NCBI GenBank assembly: GCA_023238725.1
Contig: CM041547.1
Location: 20,322,744 to 20,386,743, forward strand
DNA: 64,000 bases
Direction of reading: 5' to 3'
Source of the DNA: Scortum barcoo
Lineage: Eukaryota > Chordata > Actinopteri > Centrarchiformes > Terapontidae
Positions within the stretch are counted from its first letter, which is position 1. Each line of letters opens with the position of its first letter. A model generated the notes under the pieces. The model did not search any database, was not told where the DNA came from, and was given only the letters and a program-made list of their open reading frames with translations. The translations under genes were made by a program, and so were the position numbers. This document shows, piece by piece, positions 13,163-24,809 of the stretch.

Positions 13163-15029
13163 GTAGATTGATACCATTCTCCCATCTGTATGCTGGAGGA
13201 GATGAAATTAGCTCACCATAAAGAAGAGACACAGGGGGAAATAGCTACTCTTTCTAGGCAAATATACCAATATATCAATATGCCAGTGTAAACCGAGCCA
13301 AGCTATTTCTTAAACACACAAATACAAGAATGAGCTCTATTTTCTCGTATTTTCCAAATTGCTGAACTAGTCTTTTAAGAAAATAAAGGCTCCTGAAGGC
13401 ATCACATAGTAGAAGCAGTGGCTTTTTGACTAATGAGGTAGAACAGTTGGTGTCAACAATGCCGACTGACCTATTTTTCCATAAAATAATTACACTAAGT
13501 TCATCTCCTCCCTTTGCAGGCCAAAATAAAAAGCCTTCCTAAAACTCAGCCCTGCACAGCTTGCGGGATTCAATCTCAGTGATCGTGGATTTTAATAAAC
13601 ACAGCTGCGAGCGAGCTGGGAAAAGTCATGAATGTGCAGAAAATGGCTAAACAATCATTCATCTGCAGCGTGGAAGCTGCTCAGGAGCTCAAAAGAAGCA
13701 AAGTGCCCACTTGAGAGTGGGAACTAGTGAGAGGTTTATACAGGAGATGAGGATGTTTGTGTTTGCATATAGACACAACTGACATTCACATATGCTCGGT
13801 TTATGTCTAATCAAAATGGTCCCAAATGGCAGCCTCTTCCTGTGTTTATTTGTACCAGAAAATCCCCACTGACTTTCGCAATTTCAACCAACAAAGCTTT
13901 TTCCGCCTCCTATCAAAGACATCAACTTGGGAATAGATTTAGGGGGAAAAAAACACACACTTTATTTAAATGACAGAAATACATTAGTGCATTTTATTGT
14001 GCAAAGGCTCGCTATAAAGACAGTCTGGCTTCAACACAAACAAAAAACTTCAAGCATGTTTTGCTTGTAAAAACACGCCTAGATCACAGCAAAATGCCAT
14101 TCGACGGTCAGCTCTGGTGAAAGAAGTGACACATTCCCCAACACCGCTACATAAAGCACACTGTATGTAAATGTCACGTTTTACTACAGTTGGAGGCCAG
14201 TTTTTTTTTCTTTTGCATCTGTTTGCATGATAGAGAAAACACAATTTAAAGAGAGGCAGGAGAAGAGGCCGTGCTGCGTCCACACTCGGGTTCGATTTTG
14301 AGGTCGTAGATCTGATCTGAATTTGAATGCTTTAACTGCGAGTCCTGTTGGATAAGAAAAGAAGGGACAACAAGCACGCAGACAGAGCAGCTGGAGACCA
14401 GCAGAGGAGAGTCAGATACATTAGCCCGCCCTGCAGAAATACTCTGGACAAGCCTTGATGCAATGGAAAGGAAACATTTCCAACATTTACATATGCTCTT
14501 CCCATTTCCCCTTATTAGGAGCTCATAGCGAGGTCGCTGCCCAGCACAGCTGCACATGAAACAGTGTGGCAGAGAAGCTGGACTTTGACAAAGGCGGGTT
14601 ATTTCAGGGATTCCCATAAATGTCTGGAAGCCGTTACAGTGCTGGACACTGCATTACATTTCCTGTGTTTTTGTCTTCTTTTTAAATGGGCTCTGTCATA
14701 GCATTTTTTTACCCCAGTCACTGTGGGTCCCCTCTCTCTCACACACCAACACACAGGAGGAGGAAAACAAACTATGACCTCACGTTAAACTTTCACAGAA
14801 ATACAGTTTCCAGTGAAAAATGACTATGTCCTTCAGTGACTGCTAATTTGTGGCCCTAAACGTTGTGTCTTAGAGACTTTTTGGTGAAGAAGAGGTTTAC
14901 TCTACTGAGCAATCAGTATGAAGGCATCTGACCCAAATCACACCCCCACTCTGTATTCAAATGTCCAAAATGCATTAGAAGAACAGCTCTATTTTATTTT
15001 GAAAAATCACTTTCTCATTTTCTTGTAGA

Positions 15030-15530
15030 GAGATAGATGAGCAGATTGATACCGCACTTGTATGGTAAATATTTATGGCTTGAACTAACAGGTGGTTAGC
15101 TTAGCTTGACACAGAGACTGGAAACAGGAAAAAAACAACGATGAACAAAAGTCCACATACTAGCACCACTAACTACACTTCACATTCCATTTGTCTGTTG
15201 TGTGCAAAAACTGTGTTAAAATGTAAATTCACCATTTTGTGGAAACTAATGTGCTGCATGTTTCCTGAGCCAGAGTGACGGCTTCCTGCAGCTGGTTCCA
15301 GGACCAGAAATATGCCAGGCACATAGGCCCTGTAAAACAGCAAATAGTCATTTTTATAAGAAATAAAATGTTATTAGGGAGCTTTAGAAGGGCTGGTAGT
15401 GGGGTTTCCAGTGGGGGTTCCCTTTGAACAGAGCCGGACAAGCCAATCTTTATGCTAAGCTAAGATTATCAGCTTCTCACTACAGCTTCATAATAATAAA
15501 CTAGTGTAGTTTTTCTCACCTAACTCGGGC
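15030..15530. repeat. interspersed fish repeat, family B
   Basis: Key text is 'gattgataccgcacttgtat', 'ggttagcttagcttgacaca', 'gagactggaaacagg', and at the far end 'tttatgctaagctaagatta'. The two ends are approximate inverted repeats (gcttagctt against aagctaagc), as in the widespread percomorph element with this signature. Two more copies lie at 42,230-42,965. The superfamily is not assigned. Confidence 0.6.
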
Positions 15531-17309
15531 CAAGAAAGTGAACAAAGATTTTTTCATAAACCGTTGAACTATTCAACACCTCATTCTAAGTGTTTCTTCT
15601 TAAAGAACTTCCTTCTGAGAGAGGACTAGCAGCTGCCAAAGCATCTGCCTCAAAGCACACCGTGACTCTGCATTCAGAGGTTTCCTTTTTAAAAAAAAAC
15701 AAAACAAAAAAAATTAACAACTGATTGTTTGAATTAGAAAGGTGTGAATGCTTTCGACTGTCCTTGTGAAATGACATTAAACACAGACTATGTGTGATTT
15801 TAACTGTTAGCGAGAGGTGAGAATCTCATTTCGAGGTGTGATTATGCATTTCATGGGCCACCAGTAACACCTCAGAGCAGAGAGATGCAACAGGTTTCAG
15901 CGGGTGAAAAGGCATGTTTATACTGTGCAAATTGAGCCCAAACACACTCTTGTAAATTTTATACATTTTTTTAAGAAGCAGCATAGGAAGCAGTGGTGTG
16001 ACCTGTGACCCCTGTCCCAAAACACACAGCCACTTTAGGATTATTTAGTCAGACATCTCATCAGTCACTGATAAACATCAGCCAGATGGAGAGCGAGTGA
16101 GGGAGACAACACAAGCAGCAGTAAATCTAAAGCGGGCCATCATGACAAAAGCAGGACTGACTTGACTTCCTTTCTACAGGCGCATTAACGTCACAGGAAA
16201 AATCACCCAGGGCCAGGAGTGTTGGACAGACCAACTGAATATAGTATGTCCCCCCCTTTTCTTTTCCCTTCTTCCCCCCTCTGAGGCGTTGAGACGACCG
16301 GGTGGGTCTGCACTGAAGTTTGCTCATGGCCTGAGGGACGAAGCAGTGATGGAGCAGATCCCCACTGTGGGAAAAAAAAATCAACAACAAAAAGACAGAG
16401 TGGAGAGTCCTGCTGTCACGGTCTTTGTGTGTTAACTAATCAGAGGCGGCACACCGAGAGCCTGTCACAGGGACACTGCAGGGGGGCTGACTGCCACTTG
16501 GCTGATGCTGATCGACAAAGAAGAGCGGCCTGGTTATCACCTGGGTGGGCCTCTGGGAGCTGAGGAAAGGCAGAGTAAGATGAGTGTATATGACCGGGCA
16601 GACACCAACTGGAAATCACTTAAAAGGGGGAAACAGAAACTAGTCCCAGACAAGCAGGTGTTGTGTGGAAGCCCAAAAAAAAAAAGTTGATGCGGGGAGA
16701 AAGAAAATAACTATTTATAGAGGCTGGAAATTAGAGTTCAGACCACCAAGTAGCAGGATCAGTCACTCAATAAAATGAAGTGGCTACTTTATCTGCTGTA
16801 ACCATCCTTTGTAAAATCTTCCATTTATACTGGCTGTGGAAATGAGTAAGTTGTCAGCAATGCGCTCTAAAGTGTCGGCTGCACGTCACTCTTGTAGTCA
16901 CGGCTCCCCCCGTGTGTGTCAATTCCTACCAGTGACTTCATCTGTGTTTTTTCTCAAGGATATCCCTCTCCTTTCGAGGCACAATGAAGCAGCTTCCTGT
17001 TTAGAGAAGGCCCGGGCCGGCCTTCGGTCAGCCGCCCTCGCCTTACGTAATTTCCCCGTCTTTTCTGCCCTTGTCCCAGCAGCCTTTCAGCTACCTTGCT
17101 CATCGTGGGACAATGAGCAAACTTTATCAAGTTAAAATGTGATAAAAGGGAAATGGTGTCATTTATCCATTCAGATGCGGTGCCTGATGCATCTTGTGAA
17201 ACATAACAAACATTTTGAGGCTGAGTAAGGCTTTTTAAAAAGAAAAGTGACATCTCAGTTTTGCTTTTGTTCTATGCACCACGGCGTGTTTGTGGTTCAA
17301 GTGAGAACA

Positions 17310-17660
17310 CCAGAATCCACGGCTGCAACTACTAAATCTTCTTATTATCAAGTCATCGGCACATTACTTTGTCCTAATCAAAAAATCACAATTTCTCTGA
17401 GCCCAAGGTGGCACCTTTAAATGTTTTGTTTTGTCCAACTAACAAACGAAAACCCAAAGATATTTAGTTTGTGATTATTTGAAACAGAACCAAAGGTGCA
17501 GTAAAAAAAAAAGTAAAAACTGTACTACATTTAGAGGGAAACTTATCAGAAAAATCTCAATCCAGGACATGTTTGGCTATTTTGCTAAAAACTGAAATGA
17601 TTAATTAATTTTAAAAAGTCTCTCTAATTGATTAAGCAACCAATAATTTCAGACAATTCC
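17310..17660 (+). repeat. interspersed fish repeat, family C
   Basis: It starts 'ggctgcaactactaaatctt' and continues with 'ctgagcccaaggtggcacct', 'gttttgttttgtccaactaa' and 'aaacccaaagatatttagtt', ending near 'aaactgaaatgattaattaa'. This matches from memory a very common percomorph repeat with 'gggctgcaac' ends. Relatives occur at 35,410-35,702 and 58,600-58,690. Confidence 0.6.
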
Positions 17661-17782
17661 TCTAGAAAGTGTGTGAAGCAGGCAGGTAGGGATGTGATGG
17701 ATTTTGGTAATAAGACTACTCTTTAACTGTTTGTTATGATAGTGAGTTAAGGTGGAGACTGTAGTGACATATAAAGGGTGAT

Positions 17783-17820
17783 TACACTAATTTAATCCCT
17801 GAGAGGATTAAATTAGTGTA
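17783..17820. repeat. perfect hairpin, 16-bp stem and 6-nt loop
   Basis: Arm 17,783-17,798 is exactly complementary to 17,805-17,820, around the loop ctgaga. It lies in intergenic DNA just past a family C repeat. Confidence 0.9.
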
Positions 17821-18047
17821 TCTTAGTTACCATAATTTCTTTAGCACTTCTCACGACACAGATCAGTTTAGAAGGAAGACACTTAATGACTGCAATCCAC
17901 AGCTTTAAATGAAAGTTTCTCCGTGCTCACTTTATGAGGTTAAGACGTGAAGTACAAGGAGGACTACAGAGCAACTATAGAAACCACTCGTGGTTCAATA
18001 TGCAACTAACACGAGTGTGAGGTAGAAATTTAAAACCTTCTGTCTTT

Positions 18048-18050
<3 letters not shown>

Positions 18051-18083
<33 letters not shown>
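18051..18083. repeat. CA dinucleotide microsatellite
   Basis: An uninterrupted run of about 16 CA units, about 2 kb upstream of the s1pr5 coding exon. Confidence 0.97.
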
Positions 18084-18085
<2 letters not shown>

Positions 18086-18877
18086 AAAAGTATAGGAGAC
18101 ATCTTGAGTCCAGCTGCAAAACTTCTGAAATGAGAAATATTTGCTTTTTCATACATCCTGGATATTTCAACGGGAGAGGAGGAGTTCTTTGATGAGTTAG
18201 TTGAACTTTTTGAACACAAACTATTATTCAAGGCAGAGTATTTAAACATTTTTAAACATGTCTGGGGGGATCTTTAAAGAAAAAGAAGACCTATAAATGG
18301 CATGTCAGCCACAAAAATGATCTTTTTGATGTGTGCTGAAAGATAATTACAGATGCAGCCTATCTGAGTAAGTTATTTTCTGAAATCTGGGGTTTCTGGA
18401 CTGCAAAACAGACCCGGCCACACCACTCTCACAAATTACTATTTTTCCACTGACACATTAACTTGTGGTCTCTAGTTTTCAGCTCACTTCTGAGTGCCAT
18501 GTTTGTCTTTTATTAACTGTGGGAGAGAGAGAGAGAAATATTTCCATCTGACAAACCTGAAGAGCAACTATACTGATCTGCAGCCATAATTACACTTCTA
18601 AAGCGTGCAGAATACAGGAGAACAAGGAAGGAAACATTTGACAGTAGTCAAGCTGAACCTGAGGGCAGACTGACAAGGTGAAAAATCTCACTTTCTTCCT
18701 CTTCTGTTGCAAACACAAACACGAAATCTGTCATCGAGCTCCAATCCCTCCTCGGGACAAATCAGAAGAAGGACAAGGAGGAAAAAAAGCCTCCAGAGGT
18801 CAGGCGAAGGAGGGAGGAAAATCGTTGAAGGGCAAAAACATTAGAGGCCAACCCACTGCTTGTCTAGTCCTGCCCTG

Positions 18878-19006
18878 CTCTGTTCCCACAGCACACTCAC
18901 ATGTCTGTGCGCTGCGGTGATCGGCTCAGCCCCTGTCCTCTCCTCCGGCCGTGGGATCACTTCTACCGACGCACAAGTTTCACTGGATATTTTCTCGTTT
19001 TTACAG
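18878..19006 (+). other. candidate 5' non-coding exon of s1pr5
   Basis: This is a locally GC-richer stretch (gctgcggtgatcggctcagc, cctctcctccggccgtggg) ending at 'ttacag|gtgcgt', which could serve as a splice donor at 19,007. It is the right distance from the strong acceptor at 19,970. The start and the donor choice are guesses; other GT sites nearby are possible. Confidence 0.25.
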
Positions 19007-19940
19007 GTGCGTGGGGAAGCTTGAGAAAGTTTTTGTCGGTGCGATCAGATGCCCACCGGAGGCGTGAAATGAGTCAAAAAGTGACTTTACGCAGTGTGGA
19101 CGTGTTTACCTCATGCAGTGACCTTTAGATAGTTGGATAGTTTTGACTTTATACTGTGAATAGAAATGACTTTATACTTTTTTTTTTACTGTATTCATGT
19201 GATTTAAAACTGGATATCTATACGGAGAAATTACTAATCGATGAACTCAGTCTAATTGTCTGTGTGAGATAAATATCCAGCTTTGAATAGTCCGTGCGTA
19301 TTTACGCACAAATGTAAAGTAGTTTAGTGAGTTAGTTTCTTGTTCTTGTGTCCTGTACGTTTACTCGTGTAAAAAAATGGGTATTTAAATTTACACTTTT
19401 CACACTGCCACTGAGGTCAGGAGTTTACGGAAAAGTTCATTTAAACATTTATTTTTAGGCTCATTTTACTCCCAGAGACGCTCAAACCTTTATTTATCTT
19501 GGAAAGTATTATTGCCTGTTCCCTACCGCAGGGTCTCCCATCATTAATAATGTGGATATGAAAGCTATTATGTGTAATCGTCTTTATGTATTCTTAATTA
19601 TTGTGGTCACTGTTCGTCATTAATACCACTTTCTGTCCTCTCCTTTAACGTAGATTGCCATTGATCGCCTCCTAGTGCGCAGCCCAGGCATTGAAAAAAT
19701 GTGATTTTTGGAGCAAAATTTTTCAAACCGCAGGAAATCCTATCTGAGAGCATCAAAAGGAGCACAGCCAACTGCCTCTGTTAGAAAGCAATGCCCCACC
19801 AGAGGACTATATGACACCTTCTCACCCGTGGATCTAACTTTAAAACCAGAAAAAGGTGAAGAAAAGAGAAAAGCATCCACCTCTGGAAGCACCAGGAATG
19901 GCCACAGAGTCTTTTCACGCTGCCTACGCTGCTGTGGCTT

Positions 19941-19970
19941 CTTCTCCTGTCCCAGTGTCTCCCTCCACAG
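19941..19970 (+). other. splice acceptor in the s1pr5 5' leader
   Basis: The tract cttctcctgtcccagtgtct, followed by ccctccacag, is a textbook polypyrimidine tract plus AG. It sits five bases before the preferred start codon and implies an upstream non-coding exon. The reading frame happens to stay open upstream to 19,856, which explains the misleadingly long open frame. Confidence 0.7.
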
Positions 19971-21103
19971 GAAACATGCTTAACATGTTTCAACAGTACC
20001 AGAGCAACGCTGTCATCATAGAGCACTATAACTACACAGGCAAGCTGAAGGGGAACAAGTACAAGGATGGACTCAAACCAGATGCCATAGCTTTCCTGCT
20101 GGTGTGCCTGCTTATAGTCGTGGAAAACGCTGTGGTGCTTCTGGCTATCTGGAAGAACAAGAAATTCCATCTGCCCATGTATTATTTACTGGGCAACTTG
20201 ACTCTCTCTGACCTGCTCGCAGGCTTCACCTACATGGTGAACATCATAACGTCTGGTGCCAACACGCTGACCATGACCCCTGTGCTGTGGTTCCTGAGGG
20301 AGGGGGGCGTGTTCATCATGCTGGCTGCCTCCGTCATCAGCTTGCTGGCCATCGCCATAGAACGCCATGTTACCATGGTGAGGATGAAGCCGTACCAGGG
20401 GGACAAGCAGGGCCGGATGTTCGCTCTGATTGGAGCGAGCTGGGTGCTGTCAGTGCTCCTGGGCATCCTGCCCGTCCTGGGCTGGAACTGTATAGGGCAG
20501 CTGGACCAGTGCTCCACAGTGCTCCCACTCTACGCCAAGAGTTACATCCTCTTCTGCATCACCATCTTCAGTGCCATCCTCATGTCCATCGTGGTGCTGT
20601 ATGTCCGCATCTTTCGCATCGTCAAGTCCAACACCCAGCGCCTCGCTTCGGTTCCGCAGCGCAAAGGCCTCTACCGCAAGTCCCAGAAGTACATGGCCCT
20701 GCTGAAGACAGTCACCATAGTCCTGGGAGTCTTCATCATATGCTGGCTGCCCCTCTTCATCCTCCTTCTGCTGGACTTCTGCTGTCCAGCCAAAAGCTGT
20801 GAGGTGCTCCTGAAGGCAGACTACTTCCTGGGCATCGCTATGTTCAACTCCCTCCTCAACCCCATCATCTACACCCTGACCAGCAAGGACATGAGGAGGG
20901 CCATCCTCCGGCTGCTCTGCCGGCACTGCCTCTTGACAAAAGATGGACAGGTGAAGAAGATCGGGATGGCCTTCCTGGAGTGCAGCACCAGTAAGACTGA
21001 TGCAGCCTCGCACAGACTGGAGGGACTGGAGACGACAGTATCCACCGGTAACATTACACCCTCTACTATCAAAGCCATTTACCCCAGGATGTTGAAAACA
21101 TGA
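19971..21103 (+). CDS. s1pr5: sphingosine-1-phosphate receptor 5 (coding 19,976-21,103)
   Basis: A class A GPCR for sphingosine-1-phosphate at the plasma membrane. I take the start at 19,976 (375 residues), not the longer frame from 19,856. A pyrimidine tract and cag at 19,968-19,970 form a strong splice acceptor just before 'gaaacATG', and this start leaves 16 residues before HYNYTGKL, as in S1PR5. Seen: N-glycosylation site NYT (N19), seven hydrophobic segments from about residue 36, the REGG ligand-headgroup pair (R108, E109), ERH in place of DRY (129-131), CWLP (256-259), NPIIY (295-299) and likely palmitoylated cysteines 315 and 318. HYNYTGKL and LDQCSTVLPLYAKSY favour S1PR5 over S1PR2, and neighbouring kri1, ldlr and smarca4 agree. 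The stop is TGA. Probably the teleost 'a' copy. Confidence 0.95.
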
Positions 21104-22390
21104 CACAGTCAGGGGACTTGTGGGACAAAGAGCAAAAAGTATACAGGACACTTATGTGAAAAAGTCCCACAAAACCGCTAGAATGACTATATGTGGATTT
21201 TGGGACGGGCCTATAGAGGATGTCCATTTACAGGGTCAGAATATATAGCTACTTCCCTGGAAACTGACTCACTTAACATGGAAAGCAAGCATTAGGACTA
21301 AGACTTGTTCCTCTAAGGGCTGAAGTTTTGTGTTGCACTCTGCCAAAATGTTGGCATTAATCTTCATGGAACAAAATAAGCTCCATAACTGGCAGATGTC
21401 CAAAATGGGAGAAAGACATGAACTTCTTCAAATCTCTGTGCATAATTTGTAGAAAAATGTTTTCATGCAAAACAAAAATGTCATTGCTAATAGTAGTTGG
21501 CAGTTTCTCTGTGGAAAAAAAGCATTACATTTGTCCTTCAGATGCTGAAAACATGGCCAGTATTTGTCTGAAGGAAAAAAGTCACTTCATTTTTATCATT
21601 GTTTTCTTTTGCACATAAACTGTAACTGAAGACTATGTGCAGACATTTCATGCGGCCTAAATACAGACCATTATGCCGTATATCTGATAGACGGAGGCTA
21701 CAGCCCTTATCTCCTCTCCCTGTGTAGCATATAATGATATGTTGTAATAAACACAGAGCATCCACACCCAAACTCTGCTGCCAAAACCATGTAATTTCTG
21801 CCATGTGAGTTTTGGTCAGCAGTAATGTTGGGTAGAGGTCCCCTCAGTCAAGATCAGAGGCTCGGCGGCCGAGAGATGCACTGAACACATCATATGCAGG
21901 CTTTTGCCGAGTGGTTTGCAGCTCTGGAGGTCCCATCGACATATGTAGCGACACATGATGAATGACTAAAAGCAATAAAGCTGACAGTGGAGGTTTGTTG
22001 ACGCCTTCTTGCTTTAAACAGGCTTAAATGTCGGTGAAGTGCTACAAAAATTGTATTCTTTTTTTTTCTTGTTTCAGAAAGTTCCCCCCTTCTTGTGAAA
22101 GAGCACAGATATAATTTCTTCCCCCATAAAAGAAATCATGTCATAGTCCAAATAAGAGAGCGTGTGGGCTTTGGAGTGTGGGGGAATTTCATTGTGGTTG
22201 GATGGACCCCTTGCCAACTGTAATATTGTACATAAATGTAAAGAGAAATTAAATATATAGACTTTTTTTTTTTAGTATACTTTGTAAATATCCATAGCCT
22301 TTTCTGCATTTTGTATTGTAAAAACCTCACTTAAGTTATGATGCCAGTTTTTATATGTGCACTGAATAAAACATATGTGAATAATGTTTA
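21104..22390 (+). other. s1pr5 3' untranslated region
   Basis: Non-coding sequence after the stop. An early AATAAA lies at 21,974-21,979 and a second at 22,365-22,370, after which the sequence becomes AT-rich intergenic DNA. The distal signal would give a 3' UTR of about 1.28 kb. Which site is used cannot be read from DNA. Confidence 0.5.
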
Positions 22391-24400
22391 CATGGAGGTT
22401 TGTATCTTCTTTGCTCCTGAGAGATTAAGATTTCACACTGACCGACATCCTTCCTCTTTCTTACTGCTAAACAAAACTTGAATATGTAGCACTCAATGGA
22501 TGGTATTCTAAATGAAGTAAATTACATTCAAATATATTAAAAATGTATAATAAAAAAATATCCATTCCACATATTGAGACAAAAGACATTTGTATGTTGT
22601 GTCTCTTAAAATAGAGAAGTGAGCCTGTTTATTTAGATTAATATTAAAAATAGATTTTTTTTTTCATTTTTACCAAAACAAATACACACATTAAGATCAG
22701 ATACACTGTCTTTATTTTTATTTTATATTACATATTTTATTGTCTATTTCTAACTTAATTTATGCTTCTGACTTGCAGTACTTGTTTCTTATATGCACCA
22801 ACATACCAAGATAAATTTACTATATGTGAAAACCTTCTTGGCAATAAAACTGAGTCTGATTTTATTAACGTAAATACAATACACACACATAAAAAAAAAA
22901 ATAAATAAATAAATAATGAGTGAAAAAAAAATTAGAAACAAATGGCTGTGTAATAAATTACAGCTATGTGGAGCTTAAATAGTTCAGTTTGTTGCCACAG
23001 AGGGTTAATTTAACACCATGGGAACTTCTGAGGTTGTAATGTATCATCAATTGCAACTCTGTCTTAACTTATGTAATATACTGTAGGTTAAATATCAAGA
23101 GTCCACTAGCTGATAGCAATCAAAGCATTAATGGTGGATCTATTATAATCCAAGTGACAGCAGTGTGCGACTTAACTATGTTGAGTATTGCACTGACGGG
23201 TACAAATAAAAACTTCAGTAGCTAACTCAAACAGGAGGGACTTACTTACCAACACCGTGCTGAAAGTTAACAAACACAGATGGAGGATCAGTCTTCACAT
23301 ACAAGCACCCACCTCCATACAAACCACTTGTTAACCACTTGATATGATATGTGCCTGAGGTATACAGATGAAGTTGCAGAAACATGCTGGTGTAGTCGAT
23401 GCGCCATTTATCGTAAGGAAACCACATATTGGTGCGTGGTTCTTCCAAGTTATGGTACGTGAGTTTGAGCGTCCCCATCAACCTTATGCCACCCCACCCA
23501 CTCTTAACCACCTGCCATGCTGCAGTGGTACACGACTGTGGTGCTTTTCAAAGAAGGAAGAAGATAGAAGATAATACAAGAAACATGCTTTGCAATGCAG
23601 AAACACTATGTGGGAGCTTTTGGTATTGTGTTCTCATTACTGATATATCATTAGGCCACCTTGTCTGCTAACTCACCATTATCATTCCTAAGTGTTGACA
23701 AATTACAGACATGAATTTACTTGTTTCGTATGATACAGTTACACGTAGAGATGCCTTAAAAATTTATTGGCACAAGCTGCTCCTAAATACATCCGTGACA
23801 AACAAATAAAGCTAAGTTTAAACCTGTTGTCAACATTATTACTTTTCAAAACAAAACAATGAAAACAACGCTGAACGACTGATTCAGAGTCAATGAGAAT
23901 ATATGGAAAAACTAACTGAAAAATAGCTATTGTGATCTAATTACAAACTACATAATACCAATATCTACATATCTGTGTCTGGGATGAAAAACAGGAGCCA
24001 ATTAGAAAAGTGTGACACTAACCTTCAGTAAATTTACAATAAACAGCCAGCCGCAAGTCAACCTGAGCCAGTTTTCATCACAGGATGTAGCTGACAGTAC
24101 AAACTAGTTATTAGAGCAAGCTAGGTAATGGGAAAAAACAGCTGAGTAGTTAGTTTCTGCCTCTGAAAGTATATACAAAGGCTAAAGCAACCTAAACACT
24201 ATTCAACTGTATGAAAAAATATTAGGACAATACCCACAATTGTATCCTTAATAGTGTTGAAAAACACCCACATTATAATCCCTTCATAAGAACACATTAG
24301 GCACATGACTGGTGGTGCTGAAGAAGGGGGACCTGAGGTCAACAGGCAGTGTGGCTACACTTTATACTGAAAGGTATAAAAAAACTTTAAAAACTTAGTC
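22391..24400. other. intergenic DNA between convergent s1pr5 and spc24
   Basis: AT-rich, with no supported gene. It contains a retroelement-tail-like stretch (22,780-22,866) and A-rich tetranucleotide runs near 22,890-22,930. The short open frames at 23,242-23,671 have no domains or splice context. Confidence 0.6.
22780..22866 (+). repeat. retroelement 3'-tail-like fragment, copy 1
   Basis: The text 'tatgtgaaaaccttcttggc' and then 'aataaaactgagtctgattt' resembles the 3' tail of fish non-LTR elements that end in (TGATTC)n-like sequence. It closely matches 37,122-37,172 (tatgtgaaaacctacttggc, aatgaacctgagtctgattt). Confidence 0.5.
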
Positions 24401-24596
24401 CGACTAATCCACTTACAAGCCTCAGCAGATGGATTTTGTGCCATTGTCATGGAGACAGCTCAGTTGGCATTGTGTAACCCAAATATGTAAGTAAACCTGT
24501 ATTTGAAAAACTGCGTAAAAAGTCTATCTCTCCTCTGAGTGCTTCAGAGGAAACCATGTAGGTGTTTACAAAATACAAAGGACACTGCTGTGTGGC

Positions 24597-24608
24597 GACA
24601 TCTAGTGG
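24597..24608 (-). promoter_or_regulatory. CTCF-like core motif near the spc24 3' end
   Basis: The minus strand reads CCACTAGATGTC, 11 of 12 positions of CCASYAGRKGGC. It lies about 200 bp beyond the spc24 stop codon. Motif only. Confidence 0.25.
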
Positions 24609-24809
24609 CCAACACTCAGCCTCGCTATAACCTGATGAATCCACATTGATGAAATACATACATACGGAGGTCTGACATATTTAATTTTAAAGCAATATAA
24701 AATGCTGTATAGAACAAACAAAAACAAAACACTTTTACAGACAAACAAAAAAAATAATGTACACATACAGAAATATTTAAACCACAACATTTCTGACACC
24801 GTCCTTCAT

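Larger units (their letters stand above)
1..18870. other. intergenic gene desert upstream of s1pr5
   Basis: I see no convincing protein-coding exon in this stretch. Open frames are short (under about 125 codons), have no recognisable domains and are not flanked by matching splice signals. It holds degraded interspersed repeats (about 5.6-6.0, 10.45-11.3, 15.0-15.5 and 17.3-17.7 kb), a CA microsatellite at 18,051 and perfect hairpins at 6,419-6,507, 13,137-13,162 and 17,783-17,820, all listed separately. Distal enhancers of s1pr5 could lie here, but conservation data would be needed to see them. Confidence 0.75.

Noticed and set aside
20287..20802. 171-codon open frame in another plus-strand frame of s1pr5
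   Set aside because: A frame shadow rich in His/Arg/Pro; the receptor frame explains the region completely.
20450..21151. 233-codon open frame antisense to s1pr5
   Set aside because: It lies exactly opposite the receptor coding exon, has biased shadow composition and no domain; a by-product of GC-rich codons on the other strand.
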